From the NCBI RefSeq assembly GCF_943914565.1, contig NZ_CALUCN010000021.1:1-38834 (forward strand): DNA of 38,834 nt, written 5' to 3'. The notes under the pieces were generated by a model, which ran no database searches, had not been told where the DNA came from, and saw nothing but the letters and a program-made list of their open reading frames with translations. Position numbers and translations under genes: made by a program. The DNA comes from an uncultured Tessaracoccus sp. GTDB taxonomy: Bacteria; Actinomycetota; Actinomycetes; Propionibacteriales; Propionibacteriaceae. Of this stretch, positions 31,635-38,834 are shown in pieces (within the stretch, counting starts at the first letter, position 1; every line of letters begins with the position of its first letter).

Positions 31635-32281
31635 TGATGAGGCGACTGCGATTCATGGCCGGACTGACCGCGGTCCTCGCACTGCACATGGCTGCAGCGT
31701 GTACTCCGCATCCCCCTGCCGATCTTGGTTCCGCGGGGTCGCCGCAGCGTTCGTCACCATCTGCAACGCAGGCGTCCCCCTACAGCGTCGAAGGCGACGT
31801 GTTCCTGCTGGAGCGCAACGGTCGCGTCCGCGCCTGTCTCACGAGTACCGATTCCATCCCGCCCGTGTGCGAAGGACTCACGGTGCACGGGGACATCGAC
31901 TGGGACACGCTGAACCCCGAGACACACGGCGCAACGCGGTGGGCGGATGCGTCAGTTCGGGGCACGGTCCGGAACCAAGCGCTCTCGATCGTCTCGGCGA
32001 GGCCGCCCAAGGGCCACGTAGAGCCGAAACCCGGCAAGTTGGTCGACGGCGACAAGGCGCAACGTGCAGCTGGGGTGATCGACGAGCAGCTTGAGCAACG
32101 CCCCGGCGGAACTTGGATGGGGGTGGCGAACGCGACCTACGACCACGAGCTCACCAACGCATACGTTCTGGTGCAACTGCTCGTGGAGGATTCCGCCCTC
32201 GAAGCCGATCTCCGTGCTTCCGTGGCCGACATCGTGCCCGAGGACACCATCGTCGTCGTGCCCGCACTGCGCCAACCGTGA
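31631..32281 (+). CDS. Putative lipoprotein coupled to the serine protease
   Basis: This 216-aa protein has a lipoprotein-like signal: RRLRF, a hydrophobic stretch and HMAAAC with Cys24 as the lipidation site. The -3 position is Ala rather than the usual Leu, so lipidation is likely but not certain. After a Ser/Pro-rich linker, a domain of ~160 residues follows with C68 and C79 close together (VRACLTSTDSIPPVC). It matches no family I know. It overlaps the protease stop (ATGA), so it was translated with it and may be a protease partner, inhibitor or substrate anchor on the cell surface. It is the last gene of the low-GC island. Confidence 0.65.
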   Translation: MMMRRLRFMAGLTAVLALHMAAACTPHPPADLGSAGSPQRSSPSATQASPYSVEGDVFLLERNGRVRACLTSTDSIPPVCEGLTVHGDIDWDTLNPETHGATRWADASVRGTVRNQALSIVSARPPKGHVEPKPGKLVDGDKAQRAAGVIDEQLEQRPGGTWMGVANATYDHELTNAYVLVQLLVEDSALEADLRASVADIVPEDTIVVVPALRQP

Positions 32282-32299
32282 CCCCACGCTCGGCCGCCG

Positions 32300-32314
32300 C
32301 CTGCGGTACCGCTC
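32300..32314. repeat. Right copy of 15-bp direct repeat bounding a low-GC island
   Basis: An exact second copy of CCTGCGGTACCGCTC, 2152 bp from the first. It overlaps the first two bases (32313-32314) of the HAD-phosphatase stop triplet (32313-32315, read on the minus strand). Confidence 0.6.
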
Positions 32315-33158
32315 AGCGGGCCGCGACGGTGGCTCGGCGCGGCGCGGACTGCTGGGCCCCGGGGCGGAGCCAGCGGTCGAGCTCGGTCACGGTGCCGAGG
32401 TCGTCGAAGGGGGCCGTGACGTCGTCGGCGGCCTCCAGGACCGCCTCGGGTGCCTGCCCCATGGCGACGCCGCGGCCGGCCCAGCGCAGCATCTCGATGT
32501 CGTTGTTGCCGTCGCCGATCGCGAGCACGTCGGCCGGGTCGATGCCGAGGTCGTCGGCGACGAGCTGGAGCCCCGTCGCCTTGTGGACACCGACCGGCGC
32601 GATGTCGAGCCACGCGGACCACCCGACGAAGTACTGCACGTCGTGCATGCCGAGCTCGGCGATCAGCTCGCTGAAGATCGCGTCGCCCTCCGCCTCCGGC
32701 TGCCGGATGATGAGGCGCGACACCGGCTCGGACGCGAGTTCCTCGACGTCGACGATGTGCACCTCCCCCTCGAGCTCGCCCTCGGGGAACGGACGGGTGG
32801 CGTAGCGCACCATGTCGCGCTCGACGCACAGCCTCGCGGTGGGCAGCAGGCGCGTGACCTTTTCGATGGTCTCGCGCGGGTCGAACCGCACCTCGTGCAC
32901 GAGTCGGAACGGCGGGTGCTGCACGGTCACCGCGCCGTTGGAGGACACGGCCCAGCCGTGCGGCAAGCCGAGCATCTCGAAGACGGGTTGGGTCGCGAGC
33001 CAGCCACGGCCGGTCGCGAGGACGACGGGGATGCCGGCGTCGACGACGCGGCGCACGGCGCGGTGCACCTCGTCGGGCATGTTGCCGGCGGTGTCGACGA
33101 GCGTGCCGTCGATGTCAAGGGCCACCATTCGTGGCTGAAACTGCTGGGACAAGGTCAT
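32313..33158 (-). CDS. Cof-type HAD-superfamily phosphatase
   Basis: This 281-aa cytosolic hydrolase has HAD motif I VALDIDGTLVD (Asp14 nucleophile, Asp16 acid/base), motif II VLATGRG, a Cof-type cap of ~115 residues, then KATGLQLVADDLGI (motif III Lys) and LAIGDGNNDIEML (motif IV). Such enzymes dephosphorylate sugar phosphates, nucleotides or flavin/pyridoxal phosphates; the substrate here is unknown, though pyridoxal phosphate is of interest because pdxS lies 4 kb away. ATG 33158 has AGAAGG six bases upstream. It lies 111 bp downstream of serS in the same direction. Confidence 0.9.
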   Translation of the reverse strand: MTLSQQFQPRMVALDIDGTLVDTAGNMPDEVHRAVRRVVDAGIPVVLATGRGWLATQPVFEMLGLPHGWAVSSNGAVTVQHPPFRLVHEVRFDPRETIEKVTRLLPTARLCVERDMVRYATRPFPEGELEGEVHIVDVEELASEPVSRLIIRQPEAEGDAIFSELIAELGMHDVQYFVGWSAWLDIAPVGVHKATGLQLVADDLGIDPADVLAIGDGNNDIEMLRWAGRGVAMGQAPEAVLEAADDVTAPFDDLGTVTELDRWLRPGAQQSAPRRATVAAR

Positions 33159-33171
33159 CGTTGCCTTCTTT

Positions 33172-33209
33172 CACACATGTTGTCTCATCCGTCCACGATG
33201 CCATGTGTG
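33172..33209. promoter_or_regulatory. Inverted repeat in the leader of the HAD-phosphatase gene
   Basis: CACACATG (33172-33179) and CATGTGTG (33202-33209) are perfect 8-bp arms with 22 bp between them, 14 bp upstream of the HAD ATG. It could be an operator or a leader hairpin that affects initiation. Confidence 0.4.
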
Positions 33210-33269
33210 GGCAAACTCGACGTGCTCGCGAGCTGAACGTCCGGTGAACTCCCCGCCCCGACGAGGGCC

Positions 33270-34538
33270 TCAGTCGAGCGGGACGAGCCGCTCCCTGCCG
33301 CCCAGGAACGGCTGCAGCGCGGCCGGGACGCGCACCGATCCGTCGCGGTCCTGGTGGTTCTCCAGCAGCATCACGATGATGCGGGTCATCGCGCACAGCG
33401 TGCCGTTCAGGGTCGCGATCGGGTGCACCCCGTCGTCGAAGCGGCCGCGGATGCCGAGCCGGCGGGCCTGGAAGTCGGTGCAGTTCGACGTCGAGGTGAC
33501 CTCGCGGTAGCGGTCCTGCGTCGGCAGCCACGCGTAGCAGTCGTACTTGCGCGCGGCCGAGAGTCCGAGGTCGCCCGAGGCCACGTCGAGCACCTGGTAC
33601 GGCAACTCGAGCAGGTCCAGGAAGTCCTTCTCGAAGCCCAGCAGCCGCTGGTGCCACGCCTCGGCGTCGTCCGGGCGGCAGTGGACGAACATCTCGACCT
33701 TGTCGAACCAGTGCACGCGGAAGATGCCGCGGGTGTCCTTGCCGTGCGAGCCGGCCTCGCGTCGGAAGCACGGGGAGTACGCGACGTACTGCTTCGGGAG
33801 GTCCTCGAGGATCTCGCCGGAGTGGTAGGCCGCGAGCGCCACCTCCGAGGTGCCGACCAGGTACATGTCGTCGCGCTCCAGGTGGTACACGTCGTCGGCG
33901 GCCTGGCCGAGGAAGCCGGTGCCGTCCATCGCCGACGGGCGCACGAGCGCGGGCGGCAGCATCGGGGTGAAGCCCCACTCGACGGCCTTGCTCACCGCGA
34001 GGTTCAGCAGCGCGAGCTCGAGCTGCGCGCCGACGCCGGTGAGCACGTAGAAGCGCGACCCGGAGATCTTCGTGCCGCGCTCCATGTCGATCGCGCCGAG
34101 CAGCTCGCCGAGCTCGAGGTGATCCTTCGGCTCGAAGCCCTCGGCGGCGAAGTCGCGCGGGGTGTCGACGGTCTCCAGCACGACGCCGTCGTCCTCGCCG
34201 CCGGCCGGGACCCCGTCGAGGACGAGGTTGCCGACGCCCTTCATGAGGGTCGTGAACCGCTCCTCGGCCTCCCCCGCAGCGGCCTCGGCGGCCTTCACGT
34301 CGGCCGCGAGCTGCTTCATCTCGCCGAGGAGCCGGGCCTTGTCGTCGCCCGTGGCGCGGGCGACGTCCTTGCCCATCGCCTTCTGCCTGGCGCGCAGCGC
34401 CTCGAACTCCCCGATCGTGCGACGGCGCTCCTCGTCGGCGGCGAGCAGCTCGTCGACGAGCTCCACGGACTCGCCGCGAGCCTCCTGCGAACGGCGGATG
34501 CGGTCGGGGTCTGTGCGGAGCACCTTCGGGTCGATCAT
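33270..34538 (-). CDS. serS: Seryl-tRNA synthetase
   Basis: This 422-aa class II aminoacyl-tRNA synthetase charges tRNA-Ser. The N-terminal coiled-coil arm (~25-100, with KAMGKDVARATGDDK) binds the tRNA. Catalytic motifs follow: motif 1 around FTPMLPPALVRP, LVGTSEVALAAYH, motif 2 CFRREAGSHGKDTRGIFRVHWFDKVE split over ~250-275, CTDFQARRLGIR, and motif 3 at NGTLCAMTRIIVMLLENHQ. ATG 34538 (MIDPKVLR) is the family start; the frame runs to 34559. No Shine-Dalgarno is visible. TAGGGT (34551-34546) ends seven bases before the ATG, so a leaderless mRNA is likely. Confidence 0.97.
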   Translation of the reverse strand: MIDPKVLRTDPDRIRRSQEARGESVELVDELLAADEERRRTIGEFEALRARQKAMGKDVARATGDDKARLLGEMKQLAADVKAAEAAAGEAEERFTTLMKGVGNLVLDGVPAGGEDDGVVLETVDTPRDFAAEGFEPKDHLELGELLGAIDMERGTKISGSRFYVLTGVGAQLELALLNLAVSKAVEWGFTPMLPPALVRPSAMDGTGFLGQAADDVYHLERDDMYLVGTSEVALAAYHSGEILEDLPKQYVAYSPCFRREAGSHGKDTRGIFRVHWFDKVEMFVHCRPDDAEAWHQRLLGFEKDFLDLLELPYQVLDVASGDLGLSAARKYDCYAWLPTQDRYREVTSTSNCTDFQARRLGIRGRFDDGVHPIATLNGTLCAMTRIIVMLLENHQDRDGSVRVPAALQPFLGGRERLVPLD

Positions 34539-34545
34539 GTGCCCA

Positions 34546-34588
34546 ACCCTACTGGCCATCGCCCGCCCGGCGCTGGGGCCGGTACGCT
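34546..34588. promoter_or_regulatory. Divergent leaderless promoters of serS and the PAP2-kinase fusion
   Basis: The minus-strand TAGGGT (34551-34546) is seven bases from the serS ATG. The plus-strand TACGCT (34583-34588) is six bases from ATG 34595. Both positions are those of leaderless transcripts. No -35 elements are clear. Confidence 0.5.
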
Positions 34589-34594
34589 TCGGCC

Positions 34595-36109
34595 ATGCAT
34601 TCCCTCCGTCGCTCGGCGACGACGCTCACCGCAGTCGTCCTCTCCGGGCTCGCGCTCCTCGTCTGGACGCTCACCGTGCCGGAGTTCCTCGACGGGTGGT
34701 GGGCCGTCCCCGCCCCGGACCCCGGGTCCGTGACCGGGCAGGTGCTCGTCATCGTCGCCGGCGCGACCGCCCCCGCGGTGGTGGGCGTCGCCGCGGCCGG
34801 CACGGCCTGGTGGCTCGCCCGCCACCGGTTCTACGCGGTCGCGGGCGCAGCGCTGCTCGCGATGGTGCTCGCGTGGAGCGGGGCCACCGTCGTGCGGCAC
34901 CTCGTGGGGCGGCCGAGGCCTGCGTCGCCGTTCGACTGGGCCATCACGCAGCAGGGCCCCGGCCACCCGTCGGTGCACGTCGCGGTGTGGACGGCCGCGG
35001 CGGTGATCGGCATGACACTCGCCTCCACGATGCGACGGCGGGTGTGGCCGGCGGCACTCGTCGGGATCGCGGCGGTGGCGTGCGTCGCGGGGGACCGGCT
35101 GTGGATGGCCGCGCACACCGTCTCCGACGTCGTGGGCGGCGTGCTGCTGGGCGTGTTCGCCGCGTGCCTCGCGAACCTCCTCGCCGACGTGCACGTCGTC
35201 CACGCGGTCGCGGGCACCGGCACCCTGCGGGCGGCCGTGATCTACAACCCGGTGAAGGTGGTGGGCGTCGAGACGTTCCGCAACCTCGTCGCGCAGACGC
35301 TCGAGGCCCACGGCGCCGACGAGGTGCTGTGGCTGCCGACCGAGGCCTGCGACCCCGGGTTCCGGATGGCCGAGCGGGCGCTCGAGGCCCAGGTCGACGT
35401 CGTGCTCGTGGCGGGTGGCGACGGCACGGTCCGCGTCGTGCTGGGAGAGCTCGCCGACACCGGGCAGAAGGTGGGCATCCTCCCGTCGGGCACCGGCAAC
35501 CTCCTCGCGCGCAACCTGGGCATCCCGCTCGACGTGGACCGGGCCCTGCGCCTCGCGCTCGAGCACGACCCGACGCCCACCGACCTCATCCGCGTGGACC
35601 TCCCCGACGGCACGCAGCACGCCGCGGTCCTCGCCGGCATCGGCATCGACGCGCACATCATGGACGACACCGACGAGGGGCTGAAGCGCGCGATCGGCCC
35701 GGCCGCGTACGTCGTCGCCGGCGCCCGCCACCTCGACGCGCGCCCGATGCAGGTGCGTCTCACGGTCGACGACCACGACCCGGTCGACGTCGAGGCGTCG
35801 CTCGTGTCGATCGGCAACGTCGGCGAGCTGCAGGAGGGCGTCGCGATCATGCCGGGTGCGAGCGCGCACGACGGGCAGCTCGACGTGCTCGTCGCCACAC
35901 CCAACACGAAGCTGGACATGGCGCAGATGATCACCGACGTGCTGTTCGAGGCCGGCGACGGGCCGAACATCGCGCGCTGGACCGGCACCCGGCTGCGCCT
36001 CGAGGTGCCCGACGGGGCGCGCTGCCAGATCGACGGCGACGTGGTGGGCGACGTGACGGACGTGACGTTCAGCGTGCGGCAGGGGGCGGTGCGGCTCGTG
36101 TGCCCGTGA
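34595..36109 (+). CDS. PAP2 phosphatase - diacylglycerol kinase fusion
   Basis: This is a 504-aa membrane protein. Residues 1-205 form a six-helix PAP2-type lipid phosphatase with its three motifs: RHLVGRPRP (101-109), PSVH (125-128; His128) and DRLWMAAHTVSD (167-178; Arg168, His174, Asp178). Residues ~210-504 are a DagK-type lipid kinase: AVIYNPVK, VLVAGGDGTVR (GGDGT at 274-278) and LPSGTGNLLARNLGI. A fusion of an enzyme that removes a lipid phosphate with one that adds it suggests recycling between polyprenol, diacylglycerol or phosphatidate pools, for example the carrier lipid of the neighbouring wall-glycan locus. Its 3' end overlaps the convergent regulator by 41 bp. Confidence 0.88.
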   Translation: MHSLRRSATTLTAVVLSGLALLVWTLTVPEFLDGWWAVPAPDPGSVTGQVLVIVAGATAPAVVGVAAAGTAWWLARHRFYAVAGAALLAMVLAWSGATVVRHLVGRPRPASPFDWAITQQGPGHPSVHVAVWTAAAVIGMTLASTMRRRVWPAALVGIAAVACVAGDRLWMAAHTVSDVVGGVLLGVFAACLANLLADVHVVHAVAGTGTLRAAVIYNPVKVVGVETFRNLVAQTLEAHGADEVLWLPTEACDPGFRMAERALEAQVDVVLVAGGDGTVRVVLGELADTGQKVGILPSGTGNLLARNLGIPLDVDRALRLALEHDPTPTDLIRVDLPDGTQHAAVLAGIGIDAHIMDDTDEGLKRAIGPAAYVVAGARHLDARPMQVRLTVDDHDPVDVEASLVSIGNVGELQEGVAIMPGASAHDGQLDVLVATPNTKLDMAQMITDVLFEAGDGPNIARWTGTRLRLEVPDGARCQIDGDVVGDVTDVTFSVRQGAVRLVCP

Positions 36110-37406
36110 GGGCCTGGAGCACCTCCTTCAGCCGCAGCAGCGCGCGCCGCAGTCGGTCCGTCGTCGGCGCCTGGAGCCCCACGACGATGCCCGGCCCCTG
36201 ACGGGCGCCCCCGCGTGACCAGTACGTCGACATCCCCTTGACCCCGAGCCCGGCCGCGCGGCTCGCCGCGACGGCGCGCCCCTCGTCGGAACCCGGTTCG
36301 AGCCACACGACGGCGTGGAGCCCGCCCTCCATGGGCGTGCCGTCGGGGAACACGCCGAGGAAGACCTTCCGGCGGCGGCGATCCTCCCTGCGCAGCCGTG
36401 CGGTGTGGGCGCGCAGGCCGTCGGCGGCAAGGAAGTTCGCGAGTGCGTCCTGCACGATCCCCGACGCGGGCAGGGCCAGCCGCGCCACGTCGGCGCGCAA
36501 CGCGCTCGGCACGACGAGGTAGCCCAGTCCCAGCGCGGGGGTGAGCGACTTCGCGAACGAGCCGAGCATCGCCGCGCGTCCGTCGGGGTCGAGCGCGAGC
36601 AGGGACGACGTCGCGGCGCGGAGCTCGGAGTCGTAGTCGTCCTCGACGACCCACCAGCCGTGCGCGCGGGCCGCCTCGAGCAGCGCGAACCGGCGCGGCG
36701 CGCTCATCTGCTCGCCCGAGGGGAACTGGTGGTTCGGCGTGACCAGCACCGCCGTCGGGGCGGCGGCGACGAGGGCGTCGACGAGCACCCCCTCGCGGTC
36801 GGTCTCGACGGGGCACACCTCCCAGCCGAGCGTCGCGGGGATGCGCCGCAGTGACGGGTAGCCGGGATCCTCGACGGCGAGTCGGCCCGGGCGGCCGAGC
36901 GCACCGAGGAGGAGGCGGAGCCCGTCGCGGGCGCCGGTGGTGACGACGACGTCGGCCGGGTCGACGGGTACGGAGCGGGTGAGGCGGAGGTGGTCGGCGA
37001 TGAGGGTGCGCAGCCGGGGCGAGCCGGTGGCGGGGTGGGTGCGGGGTTCGGCGGCCGCGGCGCGCCACGCGGCGCGCCAGTTCGCGCCGAGCAGGACGCC
37101 GGTGAGGGGGGTGCCGGGCCTGAGTGGGGCGGGGACGTCCGGTGCGGTGGGCCCGGTGGCGCGGGGCCGACGGGGCGCGGGCGGGTGGGGCAACGTCGGG
37201 TTGACGCGGGTGCCGCCGCGCGAGGCGACGAGGTAGCCTTCGCCGACGAGTTGTTCGTAGGCAGTGACGACCGAACCGCGCGAGACGTCGAGCTGCTCGG
37301 CGAGCACGCGCGTCGACGGGAGGCGGTCGCCGGCGAGGAGGGCCCCGTCGGCGATGCGGCGACGGAGGTCGGCGACGATGCGGTCGGGGATGCTGCGGCG
37401 AGCCAT
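36069..37406 (-). CDS. pdxR: MocR/PdxR-type regulator (GntR HTH fused to aminotransferase-like domain)
   Basis: This 445-aa protein has an N-terminal GntR winged helix (~5-66: LPSTRVLAEQLDVSRGSVVTAY split over 29-50) and a type I aminotransferase-fold effector domain with VTTGARDGLRLLLGAL, VTPNHQFPSG, VVEDDYDSELR and PLP-lysine K286 in GSFAKSLTP. PdxR proteins sense pyridoxal 5'-phosphate and activate pdxS(T). Here it is divergent from pdxS with 65 bp between starts, which supports this role. No ribosome site is seen before ATG 37406. The HTH half is complete; the C-terminal tail is proline/alanine rich. Confidence 0.88.
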   Translation of the reverse strand: MARRSIPDRIVADLRRRIADGALLAGDRLPSTRVLAEQLDVSRGSVVTAYEQLVGEGYLVASRGGTRVNPTLPHPPAPRRPRATGPTAPDVPAPLRPGTPLTGVLLGANWRAAWRAAAAEPRTHPATGSPRLRTLIADHLRLTRSVPVDPADVVVTTGARDGLRLLLGALGRPGRLAVEDPGYPSLRRIPATLGWEVCPVETDREGVLVDALVAAAPTAVLVTPNHQFPSGEQMSAPRRFALLEAARAHGWWVVEDDYDSELRAATSSLLALDPDGRAAMLGSFAKSLTPALGLGYLVVPSALRADVARLALPASGIVQDALANFLAADGLRAHTARLRREDRRRRKVFLGVFPDGTPMEGGLHAVVWLEPGSDEGRAVAASRAAGLGVKGMSTYWSRGGARQGPGIVVGLQAPTTDRLRRALLRLKEVLQALTGTRAAPPPAAR

Positions 37407-37407
37407 G

Positions 37408-37434
37408 GTCCAATCAAATCATCTCGATCTGGAC
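37408..37434. promoter_or_regulatory. Candidate PdxR operator between pdxR-like gene and pdxS
   Basis: GTCCA (37408-37412) and TGGAC (37430-37434) form a dyad with 17 bp between them, covering the AT-rich AATCAAATCATC, the only AT-rich run in this divergent gap. PdxR sites in other actinobacteria lie in the same place; the exact site here is inferred. Confidence 0.4.
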
Positions 37435-37471
37435 TCCACATCGGGCCACCCGGGCAGGCAGCATCGGGGGC

Positions 37472-38377
37472 ATGACCGACACTGCAGAACACTCCACCGA
37501 CACCGACCCCCGCGAGCAGGCCCGCCAGCTCACCGAGGGGCTGAAGGGCGGCGTCATCATGGACGTCGTCACTCCCGAGCAGGCGCGCATCGCCGAGGAT
37601 GCCGGCGCCGTCGCCGTGATGGCGCTCGAACGCGTGCCCGCGGACATCCGCGCGCAGGGCGGCATCGCACGGATGAGCGACCCGGAGCTCATCGAGGGCA
37701 TCATCGACGCCGTCTCGATCCCCGTGATGGCCAAGGCGCGCATCGGGCACTTCGTCGAGGCCCACGTGCTGGAGAGCCTGGGGGTGGACTACGTCGACGA
37801 GTCCGAGGTCCTCTCCCCCGCTGACTACGAGCACCACATCGACAAGTGGGCGTTCGACGTGCCGTTCGTCTGTGGCGCGACGAACCTCGGCGAGGCGCTG
37901 CGGCGCATCTCGGAGGGCGCGACGATGATCCGCTCGAAGGGCGAGGCCGGCACCGGCGACGTCTCCGAGGCCACCCGGCACATCCGCCGCATCCGCCGCG
38001 AGATCGCCGCGCTGCGTCACCTCGACGCCTCCGAGCTGCACCTGCACGCCAAGGAGCTGCAGGCCCCCGTCGAACTCGTCCGCAAGGTCGCGACGCGCGG
38101 CGCGCTGCCGGTGCCGCTGTTCGTCGCGGGTGGCATCGCGACGCCAGCAGACGCCGCCATGATGATGGCGCTGGGCGCGGAGGGGGTGTTCGTCGGGTCC
38201 GGGATCTTCAAGTCCGGCGACCCGGCGAAGCGCGCCGCCGCGATCGTCCGCGCCACGCAGCACCACGACGACTGGGGCGTCGTCGCCGAGACCTCCCGCG
38301 GCCTGGGCGAGGCGATGGTGGGCATCACCGTCGACGAGCTCCCGGCCCCGCACCGACTCTCCGAGCGCGGCTGGTAG
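37472..38377 (+). CDS. pdxS: Pyridoxal 5'-phosphate synthase subunit PdxS
   Basis: This 301-aa (beta/alpha)8 barrel makes pyridoxal 5'-phosphate from ribose 5-phosphate, glyceraldehyde 3-phosphate and ammonia delivered by PdxT. Key residues are Asp31 in VIMDVVTPEQARIAE, Lys88 in MAKARIGHF (first Schiff base) and Lys156 in IRSKGEAGTGDV (second). ALERVPADIRAQGG and FVAGGIATPADAAMMM are family blocks, so the protein is complete. No pdxT follows it within the window. PLP is the cofactor of PseC and of the regulator's own sensor domain. Confidence 0.97.
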   Translation: MTDTAEHSTDTDPREQARQLTEGLKGGVIMDVVTPEQARIAEDAGAVAVMALERVPADIRAQGGIARMSDPELIEGIIDAVSIPVMAKARIGHFVEAHVLESLGVDYVDESEVLSPADYEHHIDKWAFDVPFVCGATNLGEALRRISEGATMIRSKGEAGTGDVSEATRHIRRIRREIAALRHLDASELHLHAKELQAPVELVRKVATRGALPVPLFVAGGIATPADAAMMMALGAEGVFVGSGIFKSGDPAKRAAAIVRATQHHDDWGVVAETSRGLGEAMVGITVDELPAPHRLSERGW

Positions 38378-38395
38378 CCGGAGGTTCCCGCTCAG

Positions 38396-38435
38396 GGCGC
38401 GCCGTCGTCGGGTGAGATGCCGACGGCGGCGCGCC
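38396..38435 (+). terminator. Strong hairpin terminator after pdxS
   Basis: A 16-bp stem with one mismatch (38396-38411 against 38420-38435) closes an 8-base loop, GTGAGATG. It starts 18 bp after the pdxS stop and is followed by GTTGT. It would end pdxS transcription, leaving no operon partner. Confidence 0.7.
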
Positions 38436-38574
38436 GTTGTGCGTACTGCTCGTCAGGGTCGGCTTGCGCTCGTCGAGTGCCGCTTCGGCCCAGGTCGTCT
38501 GGTGCCCGCGCGGCGGGCGGCGTGCCGACGGTTTCTGATGGTGCAGAAACCCCAGCCCAAGGGCCAAAGGGGCT

Positions 38575-38590
38575 TCGAAAACAAGTTCGA
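38575..38590. promoter_or_regulatory. LexA-box-like site upstream of the 13E12/DUF222 gene
   Basis: TCGAAAACAAGTTCGA matches the actinobacterial SOS consensus TCGAAC-N4-GTTCGA in all but one position. It lies 18 bp upstream of the -35 element of the next promoter. Confidence 0.6.
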
Positions 38591-38608
38591 ATCACTTCGC
38601 ACGAGCCC

Positions 38609-38636
38609 TTGTATCGGTACGCTTGTTCGGTATACT
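38609..38636 (+). promoter_or_regulatory. Promoter of the 13E12/DUF222 gene
   Basis: TTGTAT (38609-38614) and TATACT (38631-38636) are spaced by 16 bp, the best consensus promoter in the window. The leader is about 32 bases with GGGGAGG (38660-38666) eight bases before ATG 38675. Confidence 0.65.
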
Positions 38637-38674
38637 GGAGGTAGATCGAACACCGACGAGGGGAGGCGAGCATC

Positions 38675-38834
38675 ATGGCCACGGATCGTGCAGCACTGTC
38701 GTTGATGGCGGCGGTGCATGCTGATGAGCAGCATCGAGCCATCGAGGTGGCACGTGTCGTTGCGCTCGTCGAAGGCGCAGACGCCTACGAGCTGGATGCT
38801 GATCCGTCCCTGCCTGACGTGCTGCGGATGCGGC
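38675..38834 (+). CDS. 13E12/DUF222-type protein, N-terminal fragment cut by the window end
   Basis: The window ends after 53 codons (MATDRAALSLMAAVHADEQH then RAIEVARVVALVEGADAYEL and a SLPDVLRMR end). The Ala-rich helical start and its length are what DUF222 proteins of the 13E12 repeat family show before their C-terminal HNH endonuclease domain. The HNH part is outside the window, so the call rests on the N-terminal style, the lower GC of the region and the SOS-like site in front. Confidence 0.5.
   Translation, partial: MATDRAALSLMAAVHADEQHRAIEVARVVALVEGADAYELDADPSLPDVLRMR

Noticed and set aside
38392..38742. 116-codon minus-strand frame overlapping the terminator and the DUF222 start
   Set aside because: It overlaps the best promoter, the SOS-like box and the terminator stem, and matches no family. 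A decayed gene end is possible but not supported.

Overview
The window is high-GC DNA with long ORFs, GTG starts, WhiB and 13E12/DUF222 families, MocR-type PdxR next to pdxS, and promoters of the TANNNT type directly in front of ATG. All of this points to an actinobacterium, most likely of the Nocardioidaceae type (for example Aeromicrobium or a relative). That genus-level guess is an inference from protein style, not from a marker gene.

Positions 1-13.6 kb and 16.1-30.1 kb form a surface-polysaccharide locus. All six enzymes of the CMP-pseudaminic acid pathway can be recognised: pseB and pseC (2542-4654, +), pseG and a pseF-like cytidylyltransferase (2461-20, -), and pseH and pseI (13613-12065, -). 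Around them lie candidate transferases: an uncharacterised 320-aa protein (4716), a methyltransferase-like/coiled-coil protein (5715-7574), a 901-aa capsule-type glycosyltransferase (7695-10400), a GtrB/GtrA pair (10650-12018), a GT2 enzyme followed by a sialyltransferase-like GT-B protein (21160-23024), a Wzm/Wzt-type ABC exporter (23057-24615), an O-antigen ligase/polymerase-like membrane protein (24701) and a GT-C-like membrane protein (27661). The simplest reading is a nonulosonate-containing cell-wall polymer, such as a teichulosonic acid, made in the cytoplasm and exported by an ABC transporter.

Between these blocks sits a tightly overlapping four-gene operon (16159-18790): acyl carrier protein, acyl-adenylating enzyme, ketoreductase and a very small phosphopantetheinyl-transferase-like protein. 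It looks like a self-contained acyl-activation module, possibly supplying an acyl group for the sugar. Convergent to it is an unusual 630-aa pyruvate-kinase-family protein. The window's most distinctive non-coding feature is a 74-bp inverted-repeat element (13-bp arms, 48-bp centre). It occurs three times in a 161-bp tandem array at 13.6-14.3 kb and once more, diverged, at 20.9 kb, each time embedded in short GC-rich tandem repeats.

From 26.6 kb the content changes: a small methyltransferase, a 450-bp regulatory region with three 11-bp TTCACC-type direct repeats (PhoP-box-like) and a long leader in front of a WhiB-HTH fusion gene, and then the GT-C-like gene. A lower-GC island (30.15-32.31 kb) bounded by a 15-bp direct repeat carries a frameshifted secreted serine protease and a lipoprotein. 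The last part (32.3-38.8 kb) is mainly housekeeping: a HAD phosphatase, serS, a PAP2-diacylglycerol kinase fusion, a PdxR-like regulator divergent from pdxS, a strong hairpin terminator, and the start of a 13E12/DUF222 gene preceded by a LexA-box-like site. No rRNA, tRNA, CRISPR array or insertion sequence was seen.
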